A stretch of DNA of 64,000 nt, from contig CP136066.1 in NCBI GenBank assembly GCA_032622095.1, positions 102,631,319-102,695,318 on the forward strand. Reading direction: 5' to 3'. This stretch comes from Siphonodentalium dalli. Lineage: Eukaryota; Mollusca; Scaphopoda; Gadilida; Siphonodentaliidae. Both the position numbers and the translations under genes were made by a program. Of the stretch, positions 53,059 to 64,000 are shown piece by piece; the stretch's first letter is position 1; each line of letters starts with the position of its first letter. Under the pieces are notes generated by a model. The model was not told the origin of the DNA and searched no databases. It was given only the letters and a program-made list of their open reading frames with translations.

Positions 53059-53541
53059 ATGCCATGAATCTCTACTCTGGCTAACGCTCATATAGAGATA
53101 TTCCACCAGTACAAAACCTGGGAAATTTTTGATGTTTTGACAGGGAACCTTATAAAGTTGAAAAAATAATGCAGGGAATATATTTCTTTGTTAGTACTTT
53201 TAATGTACATCACTGTAGGTAAAGGTTCCAACTCGAAATTGCACGATTTAAGTGACTTTATGAGGGATTTTGCATTGTGACGCTTACACTTATTCAATGT
53301 TTATTGTGATATTGGCTCACACAAGTGGCAGAAAAGAATGCAATCTCGGCTGAGACCACCCTCTAATGTGAAGTAGATTATTGGGGAACACATATTAACA
53401 AAGACATATATTCCCTTCCTTGTTTGTTCAATGTTATAATGTTCCCTGTCAGAATGGGTCAAAACATCAAAAAGTTACCAGGTTTTGAACTGGTGAAATA
53501 TGATCTGTACGAGCATGAGCCAGAGTAGAGATTCATGGCAT
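53059..53541. repeat. MITE-like element with long imperfect TIRs
   Basis: ATGCCATGAATCTCTACTCT.. at the left and its complement at 53520-53541 are the ends. Pairing continues inward (TTCCACCAGTACAAAACCTGG, GATGTTTTGAC). Palindromic, no coding content. Confidence 0.75.
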
Positions 53542-54424
53542 TATCTAGTACACATGTACTCAGGATCATAAATGCAATCATGAACTTCAAATTTGACGAT
53601 TATTTTGGTTTCCGGATGATAACTTTAATTTTGTAACTTGATTGTTTTTAGCTCACCTGAGACAAAGTCTCCGGTGGAGCTATAGTCATCACTCCTCATC
53701 CGTCCGTCCGTCCATCTGTCCATCAACAATTCTTTGAACATCTTCTTCTCCTGATCCTTAGGACCTAATGGGTTCATATTTGGGGTGGATGTTCCCTATG
53801 TGACTCACATTCAGATTTGTTCAAATGAAGTCACCATTGGGCCGAATGGGTTCATATTTGGTATAAAGGGTCCTTGGGTGTCTGTGGTTCAGATTTGTTT
53901 AAATGAGGTCACTGTGTCGAATGTGGGAGGAGCCAGTGACATAACTCAAAAAAAAAAAAAAAAAAAAAAAAATTCAGATTGAACTCCTTGCTTAATTTAA
54001 CCAAAAAAAATTTGTTTTGTTTTAATCATGTTATCAAATTTGAAAAACTAACACCATTATAACATCTGCAGAGTTATGAAACTTTAATCTTTAATGAAAT
54101 CACTGAAACTTTCCATCACCCCCCCCCCCCCCCCCCCACATGACTCAGACCCCCACCCTGCCCCCAACCACCCTGCCCCCAACCAACACCCCATATCATA
54201 TCACAATACCTCTGCTCACCAGAAGCAGAGAGTTATTATCTACCAGATGACTGGGTCAGGTATTAGGTACAGAGAGACAGGCACAGTCATTGTCATTAAT
54301 TGAGATTAGAATAACAGATATCAGACAGTTTGTGTAAACAACTACACTAGCACTGCTGTCTGTTGTCATTATGAAATTAAAATAATATTCTGTTCCCAAG
54401 CCTGAATTTAGTGTGTCTGAGTTT

Positions 54425-54517
54425 GCAGAATGAGGTCCCCAGAGGGTGTATTTAGTGATGCTACCCCATACAGCAGGCTAGCATCACCAAATACACCCTC
54501 CAGAGACCTGATTCTGC
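54425..54517. repeat. Hairpin repeat family, copy 1
   Basis: GCAGAATGAGGTCCCCAGAG..GATGCTA pairs with TAGCATCACCAAATACACC..CATTCTGC-like sequence. Copies lie at 54706-54797 and 59298-59390, with a half copy near 59070-59100. Confidence 0.8.
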
Positions 54518-54705
54518 TTATGCCTCATCTTCTGTGAAGTATCAAAATGACATTTTTAGTTACTTTTTCCCTTCTGTTCAGTTTCTATGTCCCCTAATTT
54601 GGAAGATAAAATGCATAATCGAGGTGCTCAATGCGGGGTACATCACCAACTTCAAATGGAGAACTTCAATCAATCCTAGGTTTCCCATGGCAGTTGAGGC
54701 CTAAT

Positions 54706-54797
54706 CAGAATGCGGACCCCAGTGGGTGAATTTGGTGATGCTAGCCCACCTTGTGGCATAGCATCATTAAATTCACCTTTTGGGGACCTCATTCTGC
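54706..54797. repeat. Hairpin repeat family, copy 2
   Basis: Same palindrome as 54425-54517, with the centre changed (GATGCTAGCCCACC..GCATAGCATC). Confidence 0.78.
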
Positions 54798-55660
54798 TAT
54801 TTCAATATTATTTTCTTAACCACCACTTATCCAGGTGAAATCATACCCTGAGTTTTCAAAGAAAAATTGGAGGTTATATTGGATTGAATTTTCTGTTGTT
54901 TGTATGGAGGGTCCTTGGGTTCAGATTTGTTCAAATAGGGTTATTTTTTAGGAAACTTTTGAAGGAAATCAATTCATTTCAACTCTTAAATCTCCCCTTT
55001 GATTTATTAGATGTATGGATCTCATGGATGGGGATTCACATTTGTTCAAATAGGGGCAGAGATAAGAGATTTAACTCTCCCCCACCCTCCCTACCTGTAT
55101 CTATGCTGTTTGGTACTGGTATAATAATATTGATTTATAGGCTGCCTGGTGGGGGCAATGTTTGAGGCAATGGGTAGGGATTGTAGAGGGGTGGAGTTTT
55201 GACCCCCTACTTTTATCAAATTTTCAACAGTTGAAAATTTCATGCCTGTTAAATCATTAGTTGTAAATTAGATTTTCACACCAAAAATAGATTAGAATTG
55301 TTCTCATAGTTTGATTTGATTTTCCAACCAGTATGTTACTAAACCAACAGTTCATATGTTCCTACTTCAGGTTGAACTGTTGGACCGAATTATCCACAAA
55401 TTTTAACTTTATGGGGGCTGTCAGGTTTGTAATTTTCAATAGTTTGATAGCTTGGAGTACCGGTACCAGTTGTAAAATTCAACCTAAGAGGGATGTGCAA
55501 ATGGATTTTTGTGAACTTAGTACTGTGGTATGGTTGTCTTCTATAAAAAGGGTAACGTGTTTTTGATTTGTCAGTGGTGTGTAATTAGAAATTTCAAGGT
55601 GAACAGCCCTGCTCTTCTGAGAACCTCCAGCTATGTCCATGTTTATAACTACTTGTTAGT

Positions 55661-56830
55661 CGAGTTTTTTTCCAAAACTCGACTTATAGTTTGATGAGGG
55701 ACGGCGGGTGGGCGGGCGGCCTGTTTTGCTTATAAATTTTTTTTTGGTGTGTGAGTACATATCCATGCACGTAAGCTGCAGACAAAAAATCGGGTTCGTC
55801 CGCACATTTATTACAGAGTTATGGCCCTTTGCCATTTTTCACTGATTTTAGGCTCGTTAGCGCAACAACTTCAACAAACGTTATCTGATTCGATTCAAAT
55901 TTGGGATATAGGTGTCTCCCAAGAATATCTCGGACGAGTTCGAAAACCGGCCTGGTCCGATAAAATTTGATAGAGTTATGGCCCTTAATTAGTCATTTTT
56001 CACGAATTTTCAGCTCGTTAGCGCGATAACTTCAACAAACATTATCCGATTTGATTGAAATTTGGTATATAGGTCTCTCCCAAGAATATCTCGGACGAGT
56101 TCGAAAACCGACCTGGTCCGATAAAATTTGATATAGTTATGGCCCTTAATTAGTCATTTTTCACGAATTTTCAGCTCGTTAGCGCAATAACTTCAACAAA
56201 CGTTATCCGATTTGATTGAAATTTGGTATATAGGTGTCTCCCAAGAATATCTTGGACGAGTTCGAAAACCGGCCTGGTCCGATAAAATTTGATAGAGTTA
56301 TGGCCCTTAATTAGTCATTTTTCACGAATTTTCAGCTCGGTTAGCGCGATAATTTAACAAACATCATCCTATTTGATTGAAATTTTGATATGTAGGTGGG
56401 TGTCTCCCAAGAATACCTCGGACGAGTTCGAAAACCGGCCCGGTCCGATAAAATTTGATAGAGTTATGGTCCTTAAGTAGTCATTTTGTACGAATTTTGA
56501 GCTCGTTAGCGCGATAACTTCAACAAACGTCATCCGATTCAACTAAAATTTGTTATATAAGTGGCTTCCAATAATATCCTGGACGAGTTCGAAAACCAGC
56601 CTGGCCCAATAAAATTTGATAGAGTTATGGCCCTTAATTAGTCATTTTTCGTGAATTTTTAGCTCGTTAGCGCGATAACTTCAACAAACGTCCTCCGATT
56701 TGTTTAAAATTTGGAATAGACGTACTTGCCAAGAATATTTCGGACGAGTTCGAAAACCAGCCTGGCCCGATAAAATTTGATAGAGTTATGGCCCTTAATT
56801 AGTCATTTTTCGATTTTACCTATTAATTAG
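55661..56830. repeat. ~160-bp satellite array with CGAGTTTT lead-in
   Basis: It starts with GTCGAGTTTTTTTCCAAAACTCGAC, then six to seven units of ~157-167 bp. Each has TCGTTAGCGCGATAACTTCAA, TCGGACGAGTTCGAAAACC and GAGTTATGGCCCTT (the last at about 55818, 55976, 56137, 56296, 56463, 56624 and 56785). Unit length and spacing are regular. No protein is supported. Confidence 0.9.
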
Positions 56831-57659
56831 TCTACCGATACTGATGCACACCAATTGGCGGTAGCCACCGGCAACGAGACACAGCATCTCTGATGCCACC
56901 TCTTGTCTTAAGTGATAAAATGTCAAGTACTGACTGCTGTAGTCTTCAGAGTCCCAGTCTTCTCAGTCTTTAAAGTCTGGTGAGTGACCCACAGTCATAG
57001 ATTGTCTTGTTAAAGTTGGTATGTGGATTAACCACATGAAGATACAGGTCAAGTTCAAATTTGGGTTTGATCTGCCCATTTTTTCTGGCATTATGGTCCT
57101 TGTCAACTTAAAATTTGTCAATTATTTTTGTTCCAGATGATAGCTTTCTTTTAATTATGACTCTTTTAAAATTCAACTGGATCTCTTGATATTTGGTACG
57201 TGGTTCAAATTTCAGAAAGACAAAGGCCAAGTTTGAATTTGATCATGGTTTTAACAGAGTTAAAAAAAGCTATCCTTAACTTTAAAAAAACCCACCTTTT
57301 CGGGGGACACGCGACATACACAATATACATGGATACTCTTACTTATTACATACCATGTTGATAACCTCTATTATGTAAAGCTACTGATTCAATGCAACAC
57401 TGTTCTTCTGTCAGTAAACCATTCTGATCCTGACCGATTCTTTGTCAAATGCGAATCGTATGAGTGATATCGACATCAAATCGAATATTCACAGGACCCT
57501 ACATCCTAATTATAATAATCAATGTACCCTAATCAATAAGTGGAATACTCTTTCAGGTAAATTGTTGCTTCTTTCTTTTCAGTTTCAATTCCATCTTCAG
57601 TCATTCACAGCTTGATAGAACTACGAGCAACATGCACCTCTGAACTTCTGAAGATTTGC
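56831..57659. other. Non-coding stretch
   Basis: It contains GTCTTCAGAGTCCCAGTCTT, GTCTGGTGAGTGACC near 56940-57000, repeated at 60918-60975. Nothing else is recognised. Confidence 0.4.
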
Positions 57660-58950
57660 AGAACAGAGCAACAGAAATGAGTGACTGTCAGGACACACTA
57701 GACACGATTCCACAAGGAACGTGCCTGTCTATGTGTCCTGGATCTGAAATGTCACTGTAAGTAGACAGCATTGTGATCAAGTGTGGAGATATGAATGAGG
57801 TCCTTGTTGAGTTTTGAATATCATTCATATACAACAAAAAAAGACAGGACCCAATATGGACCCCTGGGGGGACCCCAAGATTAATATTTCTTAGTAGGAG
57901 ACTGACAGTCATGGCTGTCATGCATGGCAATGTTTTTCTTTCGTTCAGTCAAGTAGTTCTGGAACCAATCGTGCGCCATACCACTTATGCCATAGTGGTG
58001 AAGTTTTTTCAAGAGAATGCCATGGTCAATTGTATCAAATGCTTGGGATAGATCTAAAAAAAACTGCCATGGTAAAGTAATTTGATTTTTTGTTGTTATC
58101 TGAACAAATATTTTGAGTAAGTGGAAAATTGGATGGTTTGTTGAATGGTTCTTCCTGAATCCTTATTGATGCTGGTGTAAGATATTGTGTTTGTTGACAA
58201 AGTGATTAAGCCTGTATTACATAGCCTTTTCCAGTCGTTTAGAGAAAGAAGGTAGGATACTAATGGGCCTATACATGTAGTTGTCCAAAATTTGACTATT
58301 TCCAGATTTATGAACTGGAACTACCTTTGCAATTTTCATTTCCGAAGGAACTACACCAGTTTCAAAAGATATATTAATTATATGCAACCGAGGATTGACA
58401 ATTTTGGGAGTAATCTACTTGACCAGTTAAATGGATATAGTGTCGTATCCACAACTCTGTTTGGGATATAATGCATTTGACAATGTATCTATTTTTGTAG
58501 GTAATATCAGGAACATACAAAAGCTCTTCATATACGAACCCTTCAAATATGATTCTGCCAGCAATAGGTATATTGGAACATACTAGATTGCCCACATCTG
58601 CAAAGAATTAATTTATTAAATTCTCCAGTAATATCCTGGGCACTAGTTATATTAACTCCATTAACAGAGATAATACTCGGCATGCTTTGCTTTTGTCCAC
58701 GTTTGATAACTGTATTTAGAATTTCCCAGGTTTTCTTCATTTTGCACCTATTATATTCCAAATCAATTTACAGTAACGTTTTGCTTTATTGAACACTTTA
58801 CAGTTATTTTTGTATGTTTCTAGTGCTAATTGGTATTTTAAGATACTTTTTATATAAAAAAATGTTCCATCTGATGAGGCTAAAAGACAATTTGTCATTC
58901 ATTTATGCTTCTTGATATTGTTGGAAATTAATGGAAGGGATTTCTGAAAT
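57660..58950 (-). pseudogene. Decayed LINE reverse transcriptase fragment
   Basis: In several minus-strand frames RT pieces are legible: KTWEILNTVIKRG (linker, near 58700), a SQAFDTIDH..LLKKLHHYGISGMAHDWF block near 57960-58060, and NLGVPPGVHIGSCLFLLYMNDI near 57810-57890. Frames shift repeatedly and stops are frequent. Its endonuclease part seems to lie at 61000-61280, separated by ~2 kb of other repeats. Confidence 0.75.
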
Positions 58951-60108
58951 GCAGTCTGAACTATCCCAGATAATTTGGTATATGAATAGATTAGATCGAG
59001 TTCATTGAGTATTGGAGAAAGTCGGCAGCAAGCAAGCTGCGTTTGAAGTCACCCATATGTTTTTAGCTCCAAATTCACCCTCTGGAGACCTCATTCTGCT
59101 TAGGCCTCATCTTATTGGAAGTATCTATAGTATCAAATTAACATTGTTGTTAGTTACATTTCCCTTCTAGGAAGTTTCTATATCCCCTAATGTGCAGAAG
59201 ATAAAATTCATAATTGAGGTGTCCAATGGGTGAACATCAACTTCAACTGGGGAACTTCAATCTTATCCTAGGTCTGCCATAGCAGTTGAGGGCCTTAGCA
59301 GAATGAGGTCCCCAGAGTGTGAATTTAGTGATGCTAGCCCACTGTGCAGGATAGCGTCACTAAAGTCACCCTCTGGGGGGACCTCATTCCACAAATGACA
59401 GACACACTATCACACTATTTCAAGGCTTGATTGTATAATACATTGTGTTGCTTGAGGCCAGGCACATACAATGTAGGAATAGGCACACTATTTGCAGGCT
59501 TGCTCCTTTGGTGATTGTGGTTCATATTTGTTCAATCAGGGTCACCAGGTCAAGTAGGTGCAAGGCCAGCTACATTACTCTTTCTCTACATAGTAATTCA
59601 TGATGTGTCTTCTATGCAAGAATCAAATGTCCTATTTTGCTTATATTTGGTATGAAATTACCTTGGGTGACAGATTTGTGAAAATGGGATCACAAAGTCA
59701 AATAAGGGCAGAGCCAGGCACTTAACTATTTCACTACATAGTAATTCTTAAAATATGTTTGCAAGAACTAGTTGGCTTATTTAGCATGGAATGTTCTTCC
59801 TTGACTGCAATTCAGATTTTTTTTAAATGGGGTCACTTGGTCAAATAGGGGCCAAACGAAGGACAGTTTCCCTCTTAATATGCTTCCTTCACAAGGACCA
59901 TCAGGTCTATTTTACTGATATTTATCATATGTATGAAGGGTTCTTTGGTGTCTGGGATTCAAATTTATTCAGATGGGGTCACCAGGTTAAATAGGGTGGG
60001 ACCAGGGACATAACTATATGTCTCTATAGTAATTCTTAAAATGTCTTCTCAAGAGAGGTTGGACTATTTAGCTTACATATAGTATGGAGCAATCAGGAGG
60101 ATCCTTAA
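58951..60108. other. Dispersed repeats between LINE pieces
   Basis: It holds the third hairpin copy (59298-59390) and several GGTTCA/GATTTGTTCAAAT-GGGGTCAC phrases in loose tandem. These sequences appear to have inserted into the LINE fossil. No gene. Confidence 0.45.
59298..59390. repeat. Hairpin repeat family, copy 3
   Basis: GCAGAATGAGGTCCCCAGAG..AGTGATGCTAG pairs with AGCGTCACTAAAGTCACC..CTCATTCC. Confidence 0.78.
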
Positions 60109-60432
60109 CCCTTTGGCGAGTATAACAACATATGTGGTGTCTATCGGTTGAGGAGTAGAACGACGTATATGTCGTTTCAGGAAGTGTTATTTTATGTAGA
60201 CATAACTTCAATAAATCATATGATTTATAAATGATTTGTATAGGACTTATTTTGTTTGATATAATGTCCCGAATGTATAAGTGCAATCGATTAGGATAAC
60301 GCACGTTAACAAAAAATGCACATAAATTAAAAGGAATTATTGGACACTTTTGAACCGAACATGTTAATAATTATTGCTATGACGTTGACGTTAAAATTAC
60401 TCATGACGTCATGTATATAACGTTACAAAGGG
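60109..60432. mobile_element. 324-bp TTAA-flanked MITE
   Basis: Ends CCCTTTG and CAAAGGG lie between TTAA at 60105-60108 and 60433-60436. The ends resemble those of the 46759-50164 element. Short palindromic AACGACGTATATGTCGTT occurs inside. Confidence 0.7.
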
Positions 60433-60436
60433 TTAA

Positions 60437-60999
60437 GTGACTGAGATTCAGATTTGTTAAAATGAGGTCAATTTGTCAAGAAATGGTGGGGCTATGGGGA
60501 GTTAACACTTTTGTGTCTAATAAAATCATTGAAATACCAAATTCATTAAAACATCTACCTTGGAACCACCTGACTGATTAATCTGACATACATGTATTGT
60601 GTTTTGGGTCCATGGATAATTGGGCTTCAAACATGTCTAAATGGTTTTGAAAAACGGCGCTTGTGAGATTGGAAATTTCCAACAATTGAGAAAGTTTGAG
60701 GTGTCAGTTGTGAAATTCCAACCTACGACTTGGGAGTCTGTAGCCCGGTCAAAGGGGACTTGTTGAGCTGGAGGAGGAGGGGGGTGATCAGTAGTGTACA
60801 GTTGGTAATTTCAAGGTGGATTTTCACCAATCTACATATGTGAAGTCTCTCTAGCCACATATCCTGTTTAGAGCTATTTCTTTTAAAGTGATTATGAAAA
60901 GTTCTGACTGTTGTAGTCTCCAGAGTCCCAGTCTTATCAGTCTTTGCAGTCTGGTGAGCGACCCCACGGTCATTGACTGTCTTGTTTATTTGTGAACTG
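60437..60999. other. Non-coding stretch
   Basis: It ends in the TCCAGAGTCCCAGTCTTATC..GGTGAGCGACC repeat end (60918-60975) also found near 56990. No gene. Confidence 0.4.
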
Positions 61000-61280
61000 C
61001 CTTTTAGATTTCATATCTTAAAGTATCATTAAAATGTTCCATGTAATAAATTCCAAAATGATCAGATACATCTGTCAGAATAATGCCAGCTTCCCTCTTA
61101 TTTCGCAATTATTGCTATAAATGTGGTCAATGAGTATTGCAGAGTATCCACTGAGAGTTACTTGTGTCGGTTTATAGATAACTGGTTGGAAACAGTCAGA
61201 GTACATGTTATTAAGGAATTCATTTGTTTTGGCTTGTGATTCTGATTTTAAAAGGTTAATATTAAAATCCCCTGATCCTT
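61000..61280 (-). pseudogene. Decayed LINE endonuclease fragment
   Basis: The minus strand reads pieces such as LIDHIYSNNCEIRGKL and a D(V/M)SDH-like remainder, typical of the C-terminal endonuclease region of LINEs. Frames are broken. It probably belongs to the RT fossil at 57660-58950. Confidence 0.6.
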
Positions 61281-62385
61281 AAGGGTTTTGCCAAAATTTC
61301 CTGTTGTTTCAAAATGGATTTTCAAAAAATTTGTCAGGAATTTCTTTTTTCAAATTTGGTACAAGTAATTATTGTAACAATATTTAAGATCTATCAACCC
61401 GTTGGAAATTATAACCTCATTATAACCTTTTCTTTGATGGCATGAAATTTTTTTAATTTTCACTGTTTTCAGGTACCAAGAACTTCTGTAAAATAGATTT
61501 TATTTTCAAAAGTGCAGTTCATTTATCCATGATATCATGTCTGATGATCATTAGAGACTTAATTATTCTCGATTTGTGTAATTTAATTATTATTTTCATT
61601 TAGAAAGGCAACTACCCATATATAATTTTCTATATTTGAGAATTTTCATGTCATGCCTGTTGATCAATGAAAAATGGGGTGAGATGAGTTCTGGGTCATG
61701 GGTTCATAACCAAGTTAAAGTTGACCAACATACATGTATCTTTTATCACTGTGGCCTAGTTCCAGTTGATTATTCCCTGCTTGAGTGGACCACACTGCAT
61801 ATCAACTTTTGTTTTCATTGCGCTGGAATATTTGTGACTTCTTTATTTTTTATTATAATATATGGGGGTATAATGTGATATTATGCAATTAAAAATTTAG
61901 CTCAACATTATGATGTCTCCTCTCAAAGAGCCAAGACAATCAGCTATTTGGTGATTGGATTGTTGTGTGAAATTATTAATTATTCTTCCAGTTCTTGGTA
62001 CCGAAAGAGACACTATTTTTTTATAATATTTTCAACCTCTCAAATTTATAAAAATCTATTTGTTTTGTCATTGTTACTCTTAATAATTGCTCAGATTCTA
62101 CATATGATGAAGATAATGATATGTGAAATTCAAGATTTTTCGCCAGATAGATCCAGAGAAATTCTTTGTTGAAAATCTCTTGCTATTTTTGGCTTGATTT
62201 ATACAAAACGTCCGTCTGCCCCTTAATCATCATGGACAAAACAGTTGGAACATGATTAGCATAGGGGTCATGGGAAGATTGAGATAAAAATTCTATTGAA
62301 GAGGACATAGCTTGACCCTCTGACTATATTTAATAAGTTGTCAACTAAGGTCCAACTTAGAAAAATAAAATTTCAGTTCTATATA
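61281..62385. other. Non-coding stretch
   Basis: AT-rich sequence with no gene, RNA or repeat recognised. Confidence 0.4.
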
Positions 62386-62606
62386 CAGTAAAGCCCTAAA
62401 TAATCGACTCCTTAACCACATCAGAATTATGGGTAATTTTTCAGGATTTAGTCGGAAATATGGCTTGTTGCCATTCATCGGAAAGTTCTCACAGAGCTTT
62501 CCGATGAATGGCAACAGGCCATATTTCCGACTAAATCCTGAAAAATTACCCATAATTCTGCTGTAGTTAAGGAGTCGATTATTTAGGGCATTACCAGGCA
62601 TTACTG
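62386..62606. mobile_element. Palindromic MITE, Tc1/mariner-like
   Basis: CAGTAA..GCCCTAAATAATCGACTCC arms of ~95 bp face each other around GTTCTCACAGAGC. The ends are CAGT..ACTG, with TA on both sides (62384-62385, 62607-62608). TA duplication and CAGT ends fit Tc1/mariner. Confidence 0.8.
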
Positions 62607-64000
62607 TACTAATGCATCCACTTCCTTGCTCGCCATAAACGAAAAGACTTCAAGGAAGACAGTGAGTTTACATTTCATGGGGAAACTAGACCAATCTGTC
62701 ATGATTCCATTGTGTGCGGACAATTGTGCTTTAAGTCAGTCAGAGCATGCAAATAGTTCTATACCAGAATAGATCTCGTCTTCGGCTTGATTGATTCTGG
62801 TAAATAACTATTCTTATGCTCTAACCATTACTTAGATGGCAGAGTATGGTAGTGTTACTGAGTTGGCATATACATGTACACACTCAGGAAAGAAAAGGAA
62901 ATTCAACATTATGCTGAATCTGAGTAGTTTTAAACAATACTAACAATTTTAAGCGGAAGAGGCCATTGCTGAAACAGTAAATATGGTACCACGCAGTATG
63001 CCTGTAGTTTCTATACTGGTAGAGTTGAAAATACTCTGCAATTTAGTATCTATTACCAAATTTTGTACATTATCTATTATATATTTTGGAACTTCTGTCT
63101 GTCTGTATGTATGTATGTATGTATGTATGTGTGTTATAGACTCAAATACTGCTCGACTGATCCGACTCAAATTTGGTATGTAGGCCTACTTTGACCCTGG
63201 GAACAATATGTGCAGGTCCAATTTCACATGCGACCGTGTCCTTGACCTCGCTTATATAGGCATGTTTATCTGCCCAGACCGAGGCGATCACAAATAAATG
63301 CCTAAATAGCCTGGACAAAGTCGGGCACATCAGCTAGTTTGATATATATATAGATAAGACATGCTACAATATATAAGATATGCTACTTCAATATATCCTC
63401 GTGCAAATAGGTTCATATTGGACCAAAATAATATTATTCTGGATAAGCCCACAGTGAACTTGTACCCGTTATTCTGTTGCATGGCACGGGCCACAGTGAA
63501 AACACATTATAAAGAGCGTACATCTGGTGCTGCAACATATCCTCTGCATTTGTATTTATTTAATTAATTTTTTTTAAATCAAAATAAAAAAAAACTAATG
63601 CCATTATAACATCCGCCAGGGTACCTCGGGTCACCACACCAAATTTAGTTGAAATCGGTCTAGGGGTCTGGGAGAAAAATCTGAACCGACTGACAGACAG
63701 ACATATCCTACTCTTTTATATATGTATAGATTGTGCTGAAAGATTTGGGCGGTGGGTATGCTGTTAAAATATTCAGCTCCGTCAAAAACCGCCATAAACA
63801 GAAAGAATAGTAAAATATAGACAGACTTTGTTCTTATACCAAGAATAAATATGGCATAAACAGTATATTATTGTCAAATGTTTTTCCTTTGTTATGTAAC
63901 AAAAGCAAAAAACGTTACAGAACCTGGCTTTTGTTTAGATCCGGATATAGTAAACATAAAGAGCGATATTTGTTACTGTTTTCCTTATATGGAAATAATA
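62607..64000. other. Non-coding stretch with microsatellite
   Basis: A GTCT/GTAT microsatellite lies at about 63095-63133. It is followed by ATTTGGTATGTAGGCC..CTTTGACCC phrases and, at 63590-63735, ACCACACCAAATTTAGTTGA..GACAGACAGACATATCC. These are typical of dispersed repeats in lophotrochozoan genomes. No gene is supported. Confidence 0.45.

Larger units (their letters stand above)
53542..55660. other. Dispersed-repeat region
   Basis: A segment starting TTTAGCTCACCTGAGACAAA at about 53650 resembles repeat ends common in mollusc genomes. GTCACCAGGT/GGTTCAGATTTGTTCAAATG phrases recur here and at 59.5-60.5 kb. Poly-A (53948-53971) and poly-C (54120-54137) runs occur. No gene is supported. Confidence 0.45.

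Noticed and set aside
1-64000. tRNA, rRNA or host protein genes
   Set aside because: No cloverleaf, rRNA block or recognisable host domain was noticed by eye; a tRNA or RNA covariance scan was not possible here.

Overview
This window is AT-rich metazoan genomic DNA that is dominated by mobile elements. No ordinary host gene is recognisable. The style of the non-coding sequence suggests a marine invertebrate: dense miniature inverted-repeat elements, decayed non-LTR retrotransposons, and frequent TACATGTA and TAGGCCTA words. I cannot name the phylum. Parts of 53.6-57 kb and 63 kb resemble repeats common in molluscs and related lophotrochozoans, but this is weak evidence.

The centrepiece is a complete Polinton/Maverick (adintovirus-like) element at 3516-20781, 17,266 bp long. 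It has ~291-bp terminal inverted repeats (TIRs) and a perfect 6-bp target-site duplication, GACATG, at 3510-3515 and 20782-20787. It sits inside the endonuclease domain of a dead non-LTR retrotransposon, whose reading frame resumes exactly on the other side. On the minus strand, from 16112 down to 4191, it carries a protein-primed DNA polymerase B, an unknown protein, an FtsK/HerA-like packaging ATPase broken by an in-frame TGA, two small proteins sharing a QK/RGG motif, a conserved Polinton protein with a probably shifted C-terminus, a DD35E integrase with chromodomain, a membrane protein, the minor capsid (penton-like) protein, a small basic virion protein, the major capsid protein, an unknown protein and an adenain-like protease. 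This is a virion-making and self-integrating gene set.

The right part of the element (16.2-20.5 kb) is the most unusual. A CCHC zinc-knuckle gene is divergent from the polymerase gene and shares its promoter and its first ~40 codons as an inverted duplication. Next come two tandem copies of a cassette. Each has a minus gene and a plus gene diverging from a near-identical, internally palindromic intergenic promoter. The genes end in stem-loops matching the animal replication-dependent histone mRNA 3' stem-loop (six-base-pair stem, TTTC loop), always in the sense orientation, with HDE-like purine tracts after the plus-strand ones. The frame of the cassette is conserved but the four coding regions are unrelated; one is OTU-like without the catalytic Cys. 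This suggests S-phase-coupled, SLBP-processed expression of exchangeable accessory genes.

Outside the element, 0-3.5 kb and 20.8-21.3 kb hold the interrupted retrotransposon and minor repeats. 21.3-26.8 kb holds short AT-rich repeats and no genes. 26.8-28.6 kb is a direct repeat. 29.3-30.8 kb is a ~44-bp minisatellite with a perfect hairpin. 36.1-37.0 kb is a TTAA-flanked palindromic element. 37.2-39.05 kb is a recent 927-bp tandem duplication. 42.6-43.1 kb is a LINE tail. 46.8-50.2 kb is a TTAA-flanked element with a nested TTA-flanked element. 53-63 kb holds hairpin MITEs, a ~160-bp satellite and a second LINE fossil.
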